DNA of 64,000 nt from Gammaproteobacteria bacterium (lineage in GTDB: Bacteria; Pseudomonadota; Gammaproteobacteria; Berkiellales; Berkiellaceae). The position numbers and the translations under genes were made by a program. The stretch is taken from contig JACPOY010000016.1 in assembly GCA_016191245.1 (NCBI GenBank), positions 1 to 64,000 of the forward strand, written 5' to 3'. A model generated the notes under the pieces. The model ran no database searches. It saw nothing but the letters and a program-made list of their open reading frames with translations, and had not been told where the DNA came from. Shown here piece by piece: positions 1 through 9,268 of the stretch (its first letter is position 1; every line of letters begins with the position of its first letter).

Positions 1-39
1 CTAGCGTTCAATCTGAGCCAGGATCAAACTCTTCAATTT
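1..39 (-). rRNA. rrs: 16S rRNA gene, 5' end only (partial)
   Basis: Read on the minus strand, the first bases give the universal 5' end of 16S rRNA: AAATTGAAGAGTTTGATCCT, followed by the GGCTCAGATTGAACG block. The mature 5' end is placed at base 39 by comparison with the E. coli start. The rest of the gene lies to the left of the window. Confidence 0.95.
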
Positions 40-178
40 AATCTTGACCGGTCTTTCGACCTATATACTTTACATAACCTCTCGGTTACTCAATTCATTT
101 GACTTGGCTTTTTTTACAAAAACGCCCACACAAATAACATGACTTCGAATTTTTAAAGAACACTCTTGTCTACACAAG
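40..178 (-). promoter_or_regulatory. rRNA operon leader with boxA antitermination element
   Basis: The stretch between the rRNA promoter and the 16S 5' end contains TGTTCTTTAAAAA on the minus strand (bases 150-162), close to the enterobacterial boxA TGCTCTTTAACAA. It is followed by TTTGTGTGGGCG, which matches the TCTGTGTGGGCAC block of the E. coli rrn leader. These elements recruit the NusB/S10 antitermination complex and help form the 16S processing stem in known rrn operons. Confidence 0.75.
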
Positions 179-213
179 GCCGCCCATTCTATCGTTTTCA
201 GCCCAGGTGTCAA
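178..213 (-). promoter_or_regulatory. rRNA operon sigma70 promoter with GC-rich discriminator
   Basis: On the minus strand there is a perfect -35 TTGACA (208-213), a 16-bp spacer and a -10 TAGAAT (186-191). A GC-rich discriminator (GGGCGGCC, 178-185) follows, as expected of stringently controlled rRNA promoters. The sequence just upstream is a run of A and T that could act as an UP element. The -35 lies about 20 bases beyond the stop codon of the upstream orphan gene on the same strand. Confidence 0.8.
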
Positions 214-233
214 CTTAAAAATGAAAAAAATTT

Positions 234-1793
234 TTATTGGTGAAAAGTCGTGCGCACGCCCTCGATATTTTGAAGCTCTTCTAGGGCATCGTCATCCAAT
301 CTTAAGTCAGCCAACATTTGGTCTAATTGCTCTTGCGCAGGTTGTTGATGAGGGCCCCGCGATGGAAGATAGACTGGCCTAGCAATATCCCGCTCTCTTA
401 CCACATGAATGCGCCCGACTTGAAAATCAGAAAAAATGGGCTTGCATAATTCAAGCCTATCTCTAACGACGCGAGCAATGATTTCTTCTTGTTCTGCTTG
501 TGACAAAATAGCTTTCAAATCTTCCGGCACAATAATTGGCGTGTTAAGGATGCTCAATCCTTGATTGGCAAGATTTTCATCCGTCAGTATTTGGATATTA
601 AAAATTTCGTTATTCTCATCGATAATTGCCTGTACCAAATCTTTACCTTGATAAATTCCACGCGCCGTTGCTTTCACCCCTTGCGTCGTGACGTAAGCAA
701 TTTTTGCTGTGCAAACCGCGCCAGCTGCAAGCACATAGACTTCGAAAACAGCAGTTAAATAAGGAGATGAGGAAACCATAAAACTGGTTAACATATTGGC
801 ATCAACCAGATCTGGCGTGAGACCACAAAGACGGCACAATTCAAGCATGGCCAACCAAGACAGTGCTCCTGCCCCAACAAAGGGAAGCGCAGTATCTTTG
901 ATAGTATTTAAAGTTTCAGCGGCACGGCCCACCAAAGATCCAACCACTGGAATATCCTGCGTGGTTGCCTTTAACATACGAAAAGGAAATGCCGTCGCTT
1001 GGTTCATAAAACGCCCGAGTTGCTTCACTTTAGCAAACGGGTATTGTATTGCCCCTTTAATAATGCCAAAACTTCCTTGCCACCAACCTTGCATGGCTTG
1101 GGTTGTACTGACTGGGTACATGGATAGATTCTTTAGCACAAATAGCGTTTGCTCGTAGTCACTACTCTCAGCGTTTTTAAAAGCATCCAAGGAGAGTGTT
1201 GTTCTAGCCGCTTTATGATAACGAAACATCATGCGTTCAAGAGCTGAAAAGGCTGAAAGCGTTACAATAGCGTTATGTAAGGTTTGTTGTATTTGATCTT
1301 TTGATTGTGGCAAATCTTCTTGGTTCAATGTTGCTAATAATTGCAATGCATTAAAAGCAAGCACTACCTTAACCATACGATTAAAAGCAACCAATGCTTT
1401 TGGCTCATAGCAATCTAATTGTTTGGGATCATCAAATTTGCTTTGAACTAATTGGTGGATACCTTGAATATATCCGGGTGCATGCTTTAATAATTCTGCG
1501 ATGCTTTCCAAAAATGATTTGCTCGCTGTTCCATTTTCCATATAACTTAAAATATCAGCAAGTTTATACGCAGGCGGGGTGTCATCTTCCCAAGCGCTAT
1601 TTAACTCCAACACATCAAGGTTGAGTGGTTCTCGTATTTTTTTATCAAAAAAACTATCTTGCCAACCTTCCGGTTGGATTTGAGGATTATTCGCGCGTTC
1701 TAAAGTATTGATAACGCAATCTGGTGCAATCGCATCCAGCAAGGATTGTACTGTTAATCGAAGATTATTGTGTTGTGGGCCTAATAATGACAT
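234..1793 (-). CDS. Orphan protein with two predicted membrane segments
   Basis: No family was recognised in this 519-residue protein. The N-terminal 290 residues look soluble and mostly helical. Two hydrophobic stretches (about residues 302-325 and 343-366) could form a helical hairpin in a membrane, and they are preceded by a basic amphipathic region (about 245-300). The C-terminal 150 residues are charged, with a proline/glutamine-rich stretch and an acidic end rich in Asp, Leu and Glu. There is no signal peptide. The ATG is supported by an AGGAA ribosome site seven bases upstream. It lies alone between hemF and the 16S rRNA promoter on the same strand. Size, hydrophobic hairpin and lack of homology would suit a lineage-specific membrane or secreted effector-like protein, but this is speculation. 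Confidence 0.7.
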   Translation of the reverse strand: MSLLGPQHNNLRLTVQSLLDAIAPDCVINTLERANNPQIQPEGWQDSFFDKKIREPLNLDVLELNSAWEDDTPPAYKLADILSYMENGTASKSFLESIAELLKHAPGYIQGIHQLVQSKFDDPKQLDCYEPKALVAFNRMVKVVLAFNALQLLATLNQEDLPQSKDQIQQTLHNAIVTLSAFSALERMMFRYHKAARTTLSLDAFKNAESSDYEQTLFVLKNLSMYPVSTTQAMQGWWQGSFGIIKGAIQYPFAKVKQLGRFMNQATAFPFRMLKATTQDIPVVGSLVGRAAETLNTIKDTALPFVGAGALSWLAMLELCRLCGLTPDLVDANMLTSFMVSSSPYLTAVFEVYVLAAGAVCTAKIAYVTTQGVKATARGIYQGKDLVQAIIDENNEIFNIQILTDENLANQGLSILNTPIIVPEDLKAILSQAEQEEIIARVVRDRLELCKPIFSDFQVGRIHVVRERDIARPVYLPSRGPHQQPAQEQLDQMLADLRLDDDALEELQNIEGVRTTFHQ

Positions 1794-1862
1794 ACGGTGG
1801 TTCCTAGCCGACCAATGGGAGGCAGGATGCTAACACAAGTTGGTTAGGAAATTGAAGTGGTA

Positions 1863-2792
1863 TTACACCCATTCTTGTGGTTGAAGATATCTATCATAAA
1901 GCTCTGCCTCTTTGGATCCTACCGTTGGCTGCCATTGATATTCCCACGTTACTTTAGGCGGCAATGACATAAGGATGGATTCTGTGCGCCCACCTGACTG
2001 CAAACCAAATAAGGTCCCGCGATCATAGATAAGATTAAATTCCACATAGCGACCGCGCCTATAAAGCTGAAATTCTTTTTCCTTTTCCCCATAAGACGTT
2101 TGAAAACGATTTTGCACGATAGGACCATAGGCCGGCCAGAAATGATCTCCCACCGTACTTAAAAATCCCAAACATTGTCCAAAGTCCCAGCCCCAAGTAG
2201 AAGTATTGAGATCATCAAAAAACAAACCGCCAATACCGCGCGTTTCTTGACGATGCGGTAAATAAAAATATTCATCTGCCCATTTTTTATAGGCAGGATA
2301 AATTTGGCTACCAAATGGAGAGCAGGCTTTTTTGGCAATTTGATGCCAATAAACAGCATCTTCTTCAAAGGGATAATAAGGCGTTAAATCAAAGCCACCC
2401 CCAAACCACCATATTGGCTCTTCATTTTCTTTGTGTGCAATAAAAAAGCGCACATTCATATGGCTGGTAGGCACATAAGGATTCCGTGGATGGATCACCG
2501 AAGAAATCCCAAGGGCTTCAAATTTTCGACCCGCTAATTCAGGGCGATGCGCCGTAGCAGAAGCTGGCATCGTATCACCAAAGACATGCGAAAAATTAAC
2601 ACCCGAGCTATCAAACACTTGGCCCTGACGCAACAAACAAGTAATACCACTACCGCTAATACCAGTTTTTCCTTCTGGGCGTTGCCAATTATCAATCAAA
2701 AAATTTTTTGATTCAAAAACTTGTAGGGATTGGCGAAGCTTTGTTTGCAGAGCAAGTAGATATTCTTTGACAACAGGGACATTTGGTTTCAT
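1863..2792 (-). CDS. hemF: Oxygen-dependent coproporphyrinogen III oxidase
   Basis: HemF oxidatively decarboxylates two propionates of coproporphyrinogen III to give protoporphyrinogen IX in haem synthesis, in the cytosol and using O2. The 309-residue length fits the family (about 300). Signature blocks are all present: [10 protein letters not shown] (104-113), [10 protein letters not shown] (131-140), [11 protein letters not shown] (185-195) and the [14 protein letters not shown] stretch (247-260). The ATG has a GGAAG ribosome site seven bases upstream. It starts just after the end of tsaC on the same strand, so it is probably the last gene of a purE-tsaC-hemF transcript. The enzyme implies at least microaerobic growth. 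Confidence 0.97.
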   Translation of the reverse strand: MKPNVPVVKEYLLALQTKLRQSLQVFESKNFLIDNWQRPEGKTGISGSGITCLLRQGQVFDSSGVNFSHVFGDTMPASATAHRPELAGRKFEALGISSVIHPRNPYVPTSHMNVRFFIAHKENEEPIWWFGGGFDLTPYYPFEEDAVYWHQIAKKACSPFGSQIYPAYKKWADEYFYLPHRQETRGIGGLFFDDLNTSTWGWDFGQCLGFLSTVGDHFWPAYGPIVQNRFQTSYGEKEKEFQLYRRGRYVEFNLIYDRGTLFGLQSGGRTESILMSLPPKVTWEYQWQPTVGSKEAELYDRYLQPQEWV

Positions 2793-2807
2793 TTAAACAC
2801 TTCCAGC

Positions 2808-3371
2808 TTACCGATAAATCTCGCCTGTTACGGCACTTTGAATTGAAGTGGGTTTTAATGCGCCACCCACTTCACCTTCAACTACACCTGCAATACTTGT
2901 CCCAAATATTTCAAACACACTTTGTCCGTATCGACACGGCTCATCGTTTGATATATTCGCACTGGTTGAGACAAGAGCACCCCCAAAAACTTCGCATAAT
3001 GCGCATGCGACAGGATGTGCTGTTACTCGCACAGCGACCGTTTCATATTGACCTTTTACCAACGCATGTACCTGTTGTGAAACAGGGAAAACAAAGGTGT
3101 AAGGACCAGGCCAGTATTGTTGAATTTGTTCCCACCTGTCCTTTGGAACTTGGGATAGTTCAATGTAAGGGAGAACTTGCGCAATACTGCTTGCGATTAA
3201 AATCATGCCTTTGTTTTTGGCGCGCTGCTTTACTTCAAGCAGCGCTATCAACGCTTTTTCATTGTTAGGATCACACCCTAATCCAAACACCGCTTCGGTG
3301 GGATAAGCAATGACTTTGCCTTGTTTTAATGCATCCGCTGCTTGTTCGAGTGTAAAAGGCGAAAACATCAC
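2808..3371 (-). CDS. tsaC: L-threonylcarbamoyladenylate synthase (YrdC/Sua5 family)
   Basis: TsaC makes threonylcarbamoyl-AMP from threonine, bicarbonate and ATP. This is the first step of the t6A37 modification of ANN-decoding tRNAs. The 187-residue protein is a single YrdC domain of the short TsaC type, without the Sua5 extension. It shows the PTEAVFGLGCD nucleotide-site motif (24-34), KQR (48-50) and the STSAN block (135-139). Its start codon overlaps the purE stop (ATGA), so the two are translationally coupled, and hemF follows after 15 bases. The same purE-tsaC-hemF order is seen in other gammaproteobacteria. Confidence 0.95.
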   Translation of the reverse strand: MMFSPFTLEQAADALKQGKVIAYPTEAVFGLGCDPNNEKALIALLEVKQRAKNKGMILIASSIAQVLPYIELSQVPKDRWEQIQQYWPGPYTFVFPVSQQVHALVKGQYETVAVRVTAHPVACALCEVFGGALVSTSANISNDEPCRYGQSVFEIFGTSIAGVVEGEVGGALKPTSIQSAVTGEIYR

Positions 3372-3889
3372 TTCAAATCGGCTTTCAGCTTTTCTTGAAG
3401 CGCAGCGTCTTTTGCCATAATTTTCTGAGCATTGTCATGGCGTTGTTGATGAAGGCGTGCCATTAACCCCTTATCTTTAAGAGCTAAAATTTGTGCGCTT
3501 AAAAAGGCTGCGTTCTGCGCACCTGCTTTACCAATGGCGACGCAACCAACGGGAATGCCTGCTGGCATTTGTACTGTCGATAACAGTGAATCCATCCCTT
3601 GTAAACCACCCCCTTCAAGCGGTACACCAATGACTGGTCTTAAAGTATGTGCTGCAACGGTACCTGCTAAATGAGCAGCGAGCCCAGCGGCACAAATAAA
3701 AACTTCACAGCCTCGTGCTTCAGCATCTTTAATATATTGGAGCGTTCGTTCAGGCGTACGATGCGCAGAAGTGATTTTCACTTCAAAGGGAATATGTAGT
3801 TCTGTTAACACTTGGGTGGTGGATTGCATTACAGGATAATCGCTGTCTGAACCCATTAAAATGGCAACAAATGGTTTATTCATTTTCAA
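3368..3889 (-). CDS. purE: N5-carboxyaminoimidazole ribonucleotide mutase (class I PurE)
   Basis: PurE converts N5-CAIR to CAIR in de novo purine synthesis. Class I signatures are visible: GSDSD (13-17) at the phosphate-binding loop and SAHRTPERT (41-49) with the catalytic His. Further on are the AGLAAHLAGTVA and GVPL blocks. At 173 residues it is slightly longer than the usual 160-165, due to a charged helical tail. A second Met at residue 3 is an equally possible start. The partner purK is not adjacent in this window. It heads the purE-tsaC-hemF run. Confidence 0.96.
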   Translation of the reverse strand: MKMNKPFVAILMGSDSDYPVMQSTTQVLTELHIPFEVKITSAHRTPERTLQYIKDAEARGCEVFICAAGLAAHLAGTVAAHTLRPVIGVPLEGGGLQGMDSLLSTVQMPAGIPVGCVAIGKAGAQNAAFLSAQILALKDKGLMARLHQQRHDNAQKIMAKDAALQEKLKADLK

Positions 3890-3918
3890 ACCTTTTATTT
3901 AATCAATGATAAATAAAT

Positions 3919-3953
3919 GCCCTCACCCGCTAGGGGAGAGGGGGATGGAGGCG
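3919..3953 (+). repeat. REP-like GC-rich palindromic repeat, copy 1 (degenerate)
   Basis: A GC-rich C-run/G-run inverted repeat (CCCTCACCCGCTAGGGGAGA core) lies between the topA stop and the purE start. It resembles four better-preserved copies elsewhere in the window (17901, 23370, 57362, 63823). Here the left arm is altered, so the hairpin is weaker. Confidence 0.6.
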
Positions 3954-4009
3954 GATGATTGAGAGGGAGTATATCGCAATTATCTTGAAAGAAAAATCTT
4001 AAAAGTAGG

Positions 4010-6328
4010 CTAAGTGCTTTCGGGCTCTGGCTCAGTTTCCGTTTCTAAATCGTAAGGTTCTGAGAATTTGCAGTCTTTTTGGGGGCATACACGCTCAGTG
4101 CCATTTCTTTTGGTAGTTTTAACAGATGTAATGGGCCAAGCACATAATGGGCATGGCTTAGCTAAAGGGGTATACCAAAGCGCATATTTACAATCTGGAT
4201 ATCTAGCACAAGAGAAAAAGATCTTTCCTTGGCGTGATTTACGTTTAAGAATATTGCCTTGTTTGCAAGAAGGACATTCCACCCCAGTATCTTCAGGCTT
4301 TTCCAATGGCTCGATAAATTTACAATCGGGATAATTGCTACAACCGATAAATTTGCCGTATTTCCCTTTCTTGATTTGCAATGCGCCCCCATCTTCAGGG
4401 CAGGTGCGACCTTCAACAATTTCTGCTGTTTGTTCGGCGCCTCCTTTTTCATCAAGACCACGGGTATAATCACATTCAGGATAGGTGGTGCAACCAATAA
4501 AGCGTCCACGACGACCTAAACGAATCGAAAGGGGTGAACCACACTGCGGACATTTTTCTTCTATGGGCTCTTGCGTCACATCTTTACGTTGAACGTTCTC
4601 TTGGATTTCTTTTACCAGCGAAATAAAGGGGCTCCAAAATTCTTTTAATACGGGGCGCCACTCTTTTTCACCACGGGAGATATCGTCTAATTGGTCTTCT
4701 AAACCTGCTGTAAAACCATAATCCACATATTGTGGGAAGTAAGTGGTCAAAAAGCGATTCACGACTCTGCCGACATCGGTAGGGTGAAAACGTTTGTTTT
4801 CCAAAACAGCATATTCACGCTGTTGGAGGGTGCCAATAATCGTTGCGTATGTCGAAGGTCGTCCAATACCATATTCTTCCAACGTTTTAACCAGCGTTGC
4901 TTCAGAATAACGCGGTGGTGGTTCAGTAAAATGTTGCATCGGGCGTGTTTCTTGAATAGGTAACACATCGCCTTCTTTTAAAGGAGGCAACATCTTTCCT
5001 TCGCCGTCTTTATCTTTTTTCGCATCATCCAAACCTTCTTCGTAAACTTGTAAAAAACCAGGCTCAGAAATGATAGAACCATTTGCACGAAACATATGTT
5101 TTGGACCACAGCTTAAATCCACGGCTACAGTATCAATGGTCGCTGGAATCATTTGACAAGCAATCGTGCGCTTATAAATTAAATTATAGAGTTTATATTG
5201 ATCGGCACTTAATGCATGCTTAATGTCATCAGGATGCACTTTGGGTGACGTTGGCCTAATCGCTTCATGCGCTTCTTGAGCATTTTTGGCTTTTGTTTTG
5301 TAAAGGTGGGGCGTGCTTGGTAAAGCATCTTTACCAAATCGTGTTGCAATTTCTTCACGAATTTCTTCAATTGCCACTTGCGCCAAATTCACCGAGTCGG
5401 TACGCATATATGTGATAAGACCGACTGCCCCTTCGCCAATATCGATACCTTCATACAATTGTTGTGCAATACGCATGGTGCGCTGCGCACCAAATCCTAA
5501 TTTTCTAGACGCTTCCTGTTGCAACGTTGACGTTGTAAAGGGAGCGGATGGGTTACGCTTACGTTTCTTTTTCTCAATACTTTTAACTGTCAGTTTGCCT
5601 TTGCCATCTTTGGCAAGGCCATTCAAAATCTTTTTGGCCATTTCGTCATTGGTAATAGAAAACTGTTTTAGTTTTTCACCATCATATTCGACTAATTTGG
5701 CTGAAAATGGTTGTTCGTTTTTGGCAACATCTGCTTCAACGGTCCAATATTCTCTGGCAATAAAGCTTTCAATTTCCAATTCTCTTTCAACAATCATGCG
5801 AAGCGCTGGGCTTTGCACACGACCGGCAGAAAGTCCTGGACGCACTTTACGCCATAATAAAGGAGATAAATTAAAACCAACTAAATAATCCAATGCACGA
5901 CGAGCTTGCTGGGCATTCACTAAATCCATCGATAAATCTCGAGAATGATTTATCGCCTCTAGAATCGCCGATTTGGTAATTTCATGGAACACAACACGTC
6001 TGACAGGCTTATCCTTAATCAACCCTTTCTCTTGCATAATTTCACTTAAGTGAAAAGCAATCGCTTCGCCTTCTCTATCAGGGTCGGTTGCGAGTAATAA
6101 TTCGTCGTATTTTTTTAACGTATCGGCAATCGTTTTAACATGATGGGCATTTTTTTCAATGACGACATACTTCATTGCAAAGTCGTTATCAGGATCAACA
6201 GCACCTTCTTTGGGTAATAAATCACGTACGTGACCATAGGAGGCCATCACCTGATAACCTTTACCGAGGTACTTTTTAATAGTTTTGGCTTTGGCCGGTG
6301 ACTCAACCACCACCAAACGACTCGTCAT
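4010..6328 (-). CDS. topA: DNA topoisomerase I (type IA)
   Basis: TopA relaxes negative supercoils and opposes gyrase. The 772-residue protein has an N-terminal Toprim domain with the TDPDREGEA metal-binding motif (81-89). The SAGRVQSPAL block (167-176) follows, and the catalytic tyrosine is Tyr307 in LITYMRTDS. After the core, from about residue 590, come C-terminal zinc-ribbon repeats. The first three have the CPxC...CxxYPxC-type pattern, one with CPEDGG in place of CPxC, and the fourth is a more diverged CPLC...CPQKDC module. The E. coli enzyme is 865 residues, so this one carries a shorter tail. The ATG has a GGAG upstream. It sits downstream of smg, 31 bases away on the same strand. Confidence 0.98.
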   Translation of the reverse strand: MTSRLVVVESPAKAKTIKKYLGKGYQVMASYGHVRDLLPKEGAVDPDNDFAMKYVVIEKNAHHVKTIADTLKKYDELLLATDPDREGEAIAFHLSEIMQEKGLIKDKPVRRVVFHEITKSAILEAINHSRDLSMDLVNAQQARRALDYLVGFNLSPLLWRKVRPGLSAGRVQSPALRMIVERELEIESFIAREYWTVEADVAKNEQPFSAKLVEYDGEKLKQFSITNDEMAKKILNGLAKDGKGKLTVKSIEKKKRKRNPSAPFTTSTLQQEASRKLGFGAQRTMRIAQQLYEGIDIGEGAVGLITYMRTDSVNLAQVAIEEIREEIATRFGKDALPSTPHLYKTKAKNAQEAHEAIRPTSPKVHPDDIKHALSADQYKLYNLIYKRTIACQMIPATIDTVAVDLSCGPKHMFRANGSIISEPGFLQVYEEGLDDAKKDKDGEGKMLPPLKEGDVLPIQETRPMQHFTEPPPRYSEATLVKTLEEYGIGRPSTYATIIGTLQQREYAVLENKRFHPTDVGRVVNRFLTTYFPQYVDYGFTAGLEDQLDDISRGEKEWRPVLKEFWSPFISLVKEIQENVQRKDVTQEPIEEKCPQCGSPLSIRLGRRGRFIGCTTYPECDYTRGLDEKGGAEQTAEIVEGRTCPEDGGALQIKKGKYGKFIGCSNYPDCKFIEPLEKPEDTGVECPSCKQGNILKRKSRQGKIFFSCARYPDCKYALWYTPLAKPCPLCAWPITSVKTTKRNGTERVCPQKDCKFSEPYDLETETEPEPEST

Positions 6329-6359
6329 CGTGAATCACTCCATCGGTTACTAAACTACA

Positions 6360-6839
6360 TTAATGCAAAACTGCATCATGATCGTCATAAATTAAATCTT
6401 CAATCCAAGCGAGCATTTCATCATGTTCTCCGCTATTTAAGAGAACTAAACCTACAATACGTTTAAATTCACCTAAACCAAGCTGAGGGCTTTCAATTGC
6501 CATCGCTCTGTCAATAATAATCTCTCTGGTTGAAGTATCTAGCAAGCCCATTGTTTCTAATTGGTGTAAAAACCCCCGACAACCCACATCTAGTTTGTGT
6601 TGTTCTTGAGGTAGATACACTCGAATTGCCTTACCCTTTGTATGAACGGTTACCTTTTCAGCTTGCCTGATATCGGCTAATTCACCTAACCAATCAAAAG
6701 CTTTGGTGATATTCTTGGCTTCAAAACCCGCTTCTTCTAGCTCTGTTGCCAAGGTCACTTCATCTGTTGGCATACCTTCTTCAATACTCAGGTAGTTATC
6801 AAATAAAAACATGAGCACATCTATCACATTTTCTTTCAT
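6360..6839 (-). CDS. smg: Smg family protein (DUF494)
   Basis: This 159-residue protein belongs to the Smg/DUF494 family, which is nearly always found between dprA and topA in gammaproteobacteria and whose biochemical role is not settled. Typical features are the N-terminal VLMFLFDNYL segment, the acidic first half and the C-terminal EFKRIVGLVLLN and LAWIEDLIYDD stretches. It begins three bases after the dprA stop and is followed by topA after 31 bases, so dprA-smg-topA are probably co-transcribed. Confidence 0.93.
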   Translation of the reverse strand: MKENVIDVLMFLFDNYLSIEEGMPTDEVTLATELEEAGFEAKNITKAFDWLGELADIRQAEKVTVHTKGKAIRVYLPQEQHKLDVGCRGFLHQLETMGLLDTSTREIIIDRAMAIESPQLGLGEFKRIVGLVLLNSGEHDEMLAWIEDLIYDDHDAVLH

Positions 6840-6842
6840 AAT

Positions 6843-7976
6843 CTATCCACCTGTTCCAATACGGATATAACCGCCTGGTACAGAAGCCACCATGCCTTGC
6901 AATTCTAATTCCAAGAGCATTTGGGAAACCTCCGTCACGGTCAATCCTGTCCTATCCACCACTGAATCAATTGAAGTGCACACATCGAAAATATGCGCTA
7001 AGAATTCAAGCGTCGTTGAAGGCAATTCCTCCTTCATTATGGACTTAGATACTAGTGAATGAGGTTGATGTTTTTGCTCCTTCTGCAGTTGAGTCGACAA
7101 TGCAGGAAATTCTTCTAAAATGTGTTCTATACTATCTACACACTTAGCTCCCTGACGTATTAATTGATGACATCCTTTTGCCACAGGGTTAGAAATATCA
7201 CCAGGAAGAGCAAAAATTTCTCTCCCTTGATCCAAAGCATAGTTCGCCGTTATCAAAGAGCCACTTTTTATTGCCGACTCTATTACTAAGACACCGACTG
7301 ACAAGCCACTAATAATACGGTTGCGTTGTGGAAAATGCTCAGGCCTTGGCGAAGTTCCTATTGGAAATTCAGACACTAAAGCACCATTTCCTTCAATCAA
7401 CACTGCAAGCTCTTTATGTCTTGCTGGATACACTTGTTCCAAACTATTTCCTAATACGGCAACTGTTTTACCACCTGCTTGTAACGCACCTTCGTGGCTT
7501 GCGCCATCAATTCCTAAAGCCAGGCCACTTGTTATTGTGAAACCCTTCTGCGCTAATTCAAATCCAAATCGATAGGCATTCTTTTTGCCGCTTGCAGTCG
7601 CGCTGCGACTGCCCACCAATGCTATTTGCATGGTTTGAAGACTCTCTACACATCCTTTGACAAATAATATAGGAGGTGCTGAGCTTATTTCCTTGAGCAT
7701 GCCAGGATAATCTTGATCATGCCAGGTTAAAATATAGCGTCCAGGTTGTCTGGCCCATGCCAAATCTGCTTCAACCCCTTTCCAATCAGGCACAAAAGCC
7801 TTTAGTGATTGCTCAGAACACCAATGTAAAAAATCTTTGTTCGGTTGCTTATCTTGAAAACAATTCGATAAAGAACCTACCTGCCGTTTAAGACTTGCGA
7901 ATCTCCTGGGTCCCAGCCCTGGTATACGTAGGACAACTAACCAATATGCAAGCTCATTTTCACTTAACGCAATCAT
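6843..7976 (-). CDS. dprA: DNA-processing protein DprA
   Basis: DprA binds incoming single-stranded DNA and loads RecA during natural transformation. The 377-residue protein has an N-terminal SAM-like helical region (1-90). A Rossmann-type core carries VGSRSATASG, SGLALGIDGASHEGAL, the FPQRNRIISG motif and PGDISNPVAKGCHQLI. A C-terminal winged-helix (DML1-like) domain follows (about 310-377). No strong ribosome site precedes the ATG, so the exact start is a little uncertain. Its upstream neighbour is the LysM protein gene. Its presence keeps open competence for DNA uptake, although no com genes are in this window. Confidence 0.95.
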   Translation of the reverse strand: MIALSENELAYWLVVLRIPGLGPRRFASLKRQVGSLSNCFQDKQPNKDFLHWCSEQSLKAFVPDWKGVEADLAWARQPGRYILTWHDQDYPGMLKEISSAPPILFVKGCVESLQTMQIALVGSRSATASGKKNAYRFGFELAQKGFTITSGLALGIDGASHEGALQAGGKTVAVLGNSLEQVYPARHKELAVLIEGNGALVSEFPIGTSPRPEHFPQRNRIISGLSVGVLVIESAIKSGSLITANYALDQGREIFALPGDISNPVAKGCHQLIRQGAKCVDSIEHILEEFPALSTQLQKEQKHQPHSLVSKSIMKEELPSTTLEFLAHIFDVCTSIDSVVDRTGLTVTEVSQMLLELELQGMVASVPGGYIRIGTGG

Positions 7977-8041
7977 ACAACCACAACGAAACTACCAATA
8001 CACCCTTATTTTCGGGCACCTACACATTGAAACGGGGTAGT

Positions 8042-9118
8042 TTAGGGGTTACCCACCTCATCAAGCAAATATATTGGTCGGATAGCATTCATGACCAAGA
8101 CGTAACTCACCTTATCAAATACTCGAAAAACAACACAGGTACCAATTTTGAGTGGAGGAAAATGATACTGCTCCTTCTTATCAAAAACTAAGCGCGACGG
8201 CAGATCTTTCTGAACTTGATTCACTCCTAACACATCCCCTGCTTCGCGCCCATAATCTTTGCCCCCAGTAATAACCAACACTTGATACTGGCCAATTTGG
8301 TTCACCCCTCCAAAGACAGAAATAATTTGCCCCTTAGGGCGTCCTTTGGGTAGCTTAGGAACAAAAAACGGGGAAATTTCTTCTTTGCCGGTGCCAATCA
8401 TTCGATCACCAATACGCACTTCGGCAAAACTTTTTGTTAACATTAAGCGCGCAGGTTCTCCTGGTCTTTCCATTTGTGCTTTACCTAGCACTAATCCTTC
8501 TATCCCTAAAAATTCCTGTGTTTTTGGATTGCGATAGGTTTTATTGGGTCTAAACACATCGAAAATACCTTCCAGACTTTTTGATCTTAATTTGGTGACA
8601 TAAAAGAGATCGCCCGCACCAATCACCAAATGATCTTCATCTAACGCGATAATACGGGGACATTTATCTGCTTGTTGACGCGTTACCACTCGCGATTCAT
8701 TTAAGAACGGACCAATGATGTGTAAAGGAATGGTTGGGATTGCTTTATCTGCAGGTAATTCGCGCACTCGCGGCCGTAATTTAATCACGCCAGTATTTTT
8801 GTCGACAGTACGTGTACTATGCCCACGTTCCACATGTAATCTTGGCTTGCCATTAACAAATTTTAAAACGATGCGATCACCAGGAAAAATGAGATCTGGA
8901 TTCTCAATATCGGGATTGGCTTGCCAAATTTCTTGCCAACGCCAAGGATCATGAAGGAATTTACAAGCGATATCCCATAAAGTATCTCCGTTTTGCACGG
9001 TATAGCTTGTTGGCGCATTCTTCATCAACCAGTTTTCATGAGACTCACCGGCTACAGCTGCCAAAGTTACAAAAGCAAACAAACAAAGTACCTTGATACT
9101 TAGCCCCCTATTTATCAT
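8042..9118 (-). CDS. Secreted LysM-domain peptidoglycan-binding protein
   Basis: A Sec signal peptide (about residues 1-25: hydrophobic LSIKVLCLFAFVTLAAVAG) precedes a LysM domain (about 36-84, YTVQNGDTLWDIACKFL to PGDRIVLKF). A roughly 270-residue C-terminal domain of unknown fold follows. The family sits upstream of dprA in many gammaproteobacteria and is exported, probably binding peptidoglycan. I start at ATG 9118 rather than the TTG two codons earlier, because AAGGAG is correctly spaced for the ATG and touches the TTG. It is divergent from def. Confidence 0.92.
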   Translation of the reverse strand: MINRGLSIKVLCLFAFVTLAAVAGESHENWLMKNAPTSYTVQNGDTLWDIACKFLHDPWRWQEIWQANPDIENPDLIFPGDRIVLKFVNGKPRLHVERGHSTRTVDKNTGVIKLRPRVRELPADKAIPTIPLHIIGPFLNESRVVTRQQADKCPRIIALDEDHLVIGAGDLFYVTKLRSKSLEGIFDVFRPNKTYRNPKTQEFLGIEGLVLGKAQMERPGEPARLMLTKSFAEVRIGDRMIGTGKEEISPFFVPKLPKGRPKGQIISVFGGVNQIGQYQVLVITGGKDYGREAGDVLGVNQVQKDLPSRLVFDKKEQYHFPPLKIGTCVVFRVFDKVSYVLVMNAIRPIYLLDEVGNP

Positions 9119-9268
9119 TAGCAACTCCTTGTCACTTGTGTACCTGCAATGCTTTTCTTAACCAACACGTTTATAATTTTATGTTTAACTAATTTTGCTA
9201 CAAAACTAACATTTATCTTTAAGTTTCTTGTATACTATCCCAATCTTTGTAAGGAAAAGAAAGTTTCT

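Noticed and set aside
2783..3268. 161-codon plus-strand frame opposite tsaC and the hemF start
   Set aside because: Antisense to two conserved genes, with His/Leu/Gln-rich low-quality sequence; a shadow frame.
5313..5888. Long open frame (191 codons) on the plus strand opposite topA
   Set aside because: Fully antisense to well-conserved topA coding sequence, with no family resemblance or ribosome site; a codon-usage shadow.
7895..8191. 98-codon plus-strand frame between the LysM gene and dprA
   Set aside because: It overlaps the ends of both conserved genes antisense, with no ribosome site and no family.
9149..9268. Upstream extension of def with a hydrophobic leader
   Set aside because: Deformylase is cytosolic; the ATG at 9269 has a good ribosome site and gives the usual length, and the extension would overlap the candidate promoter.
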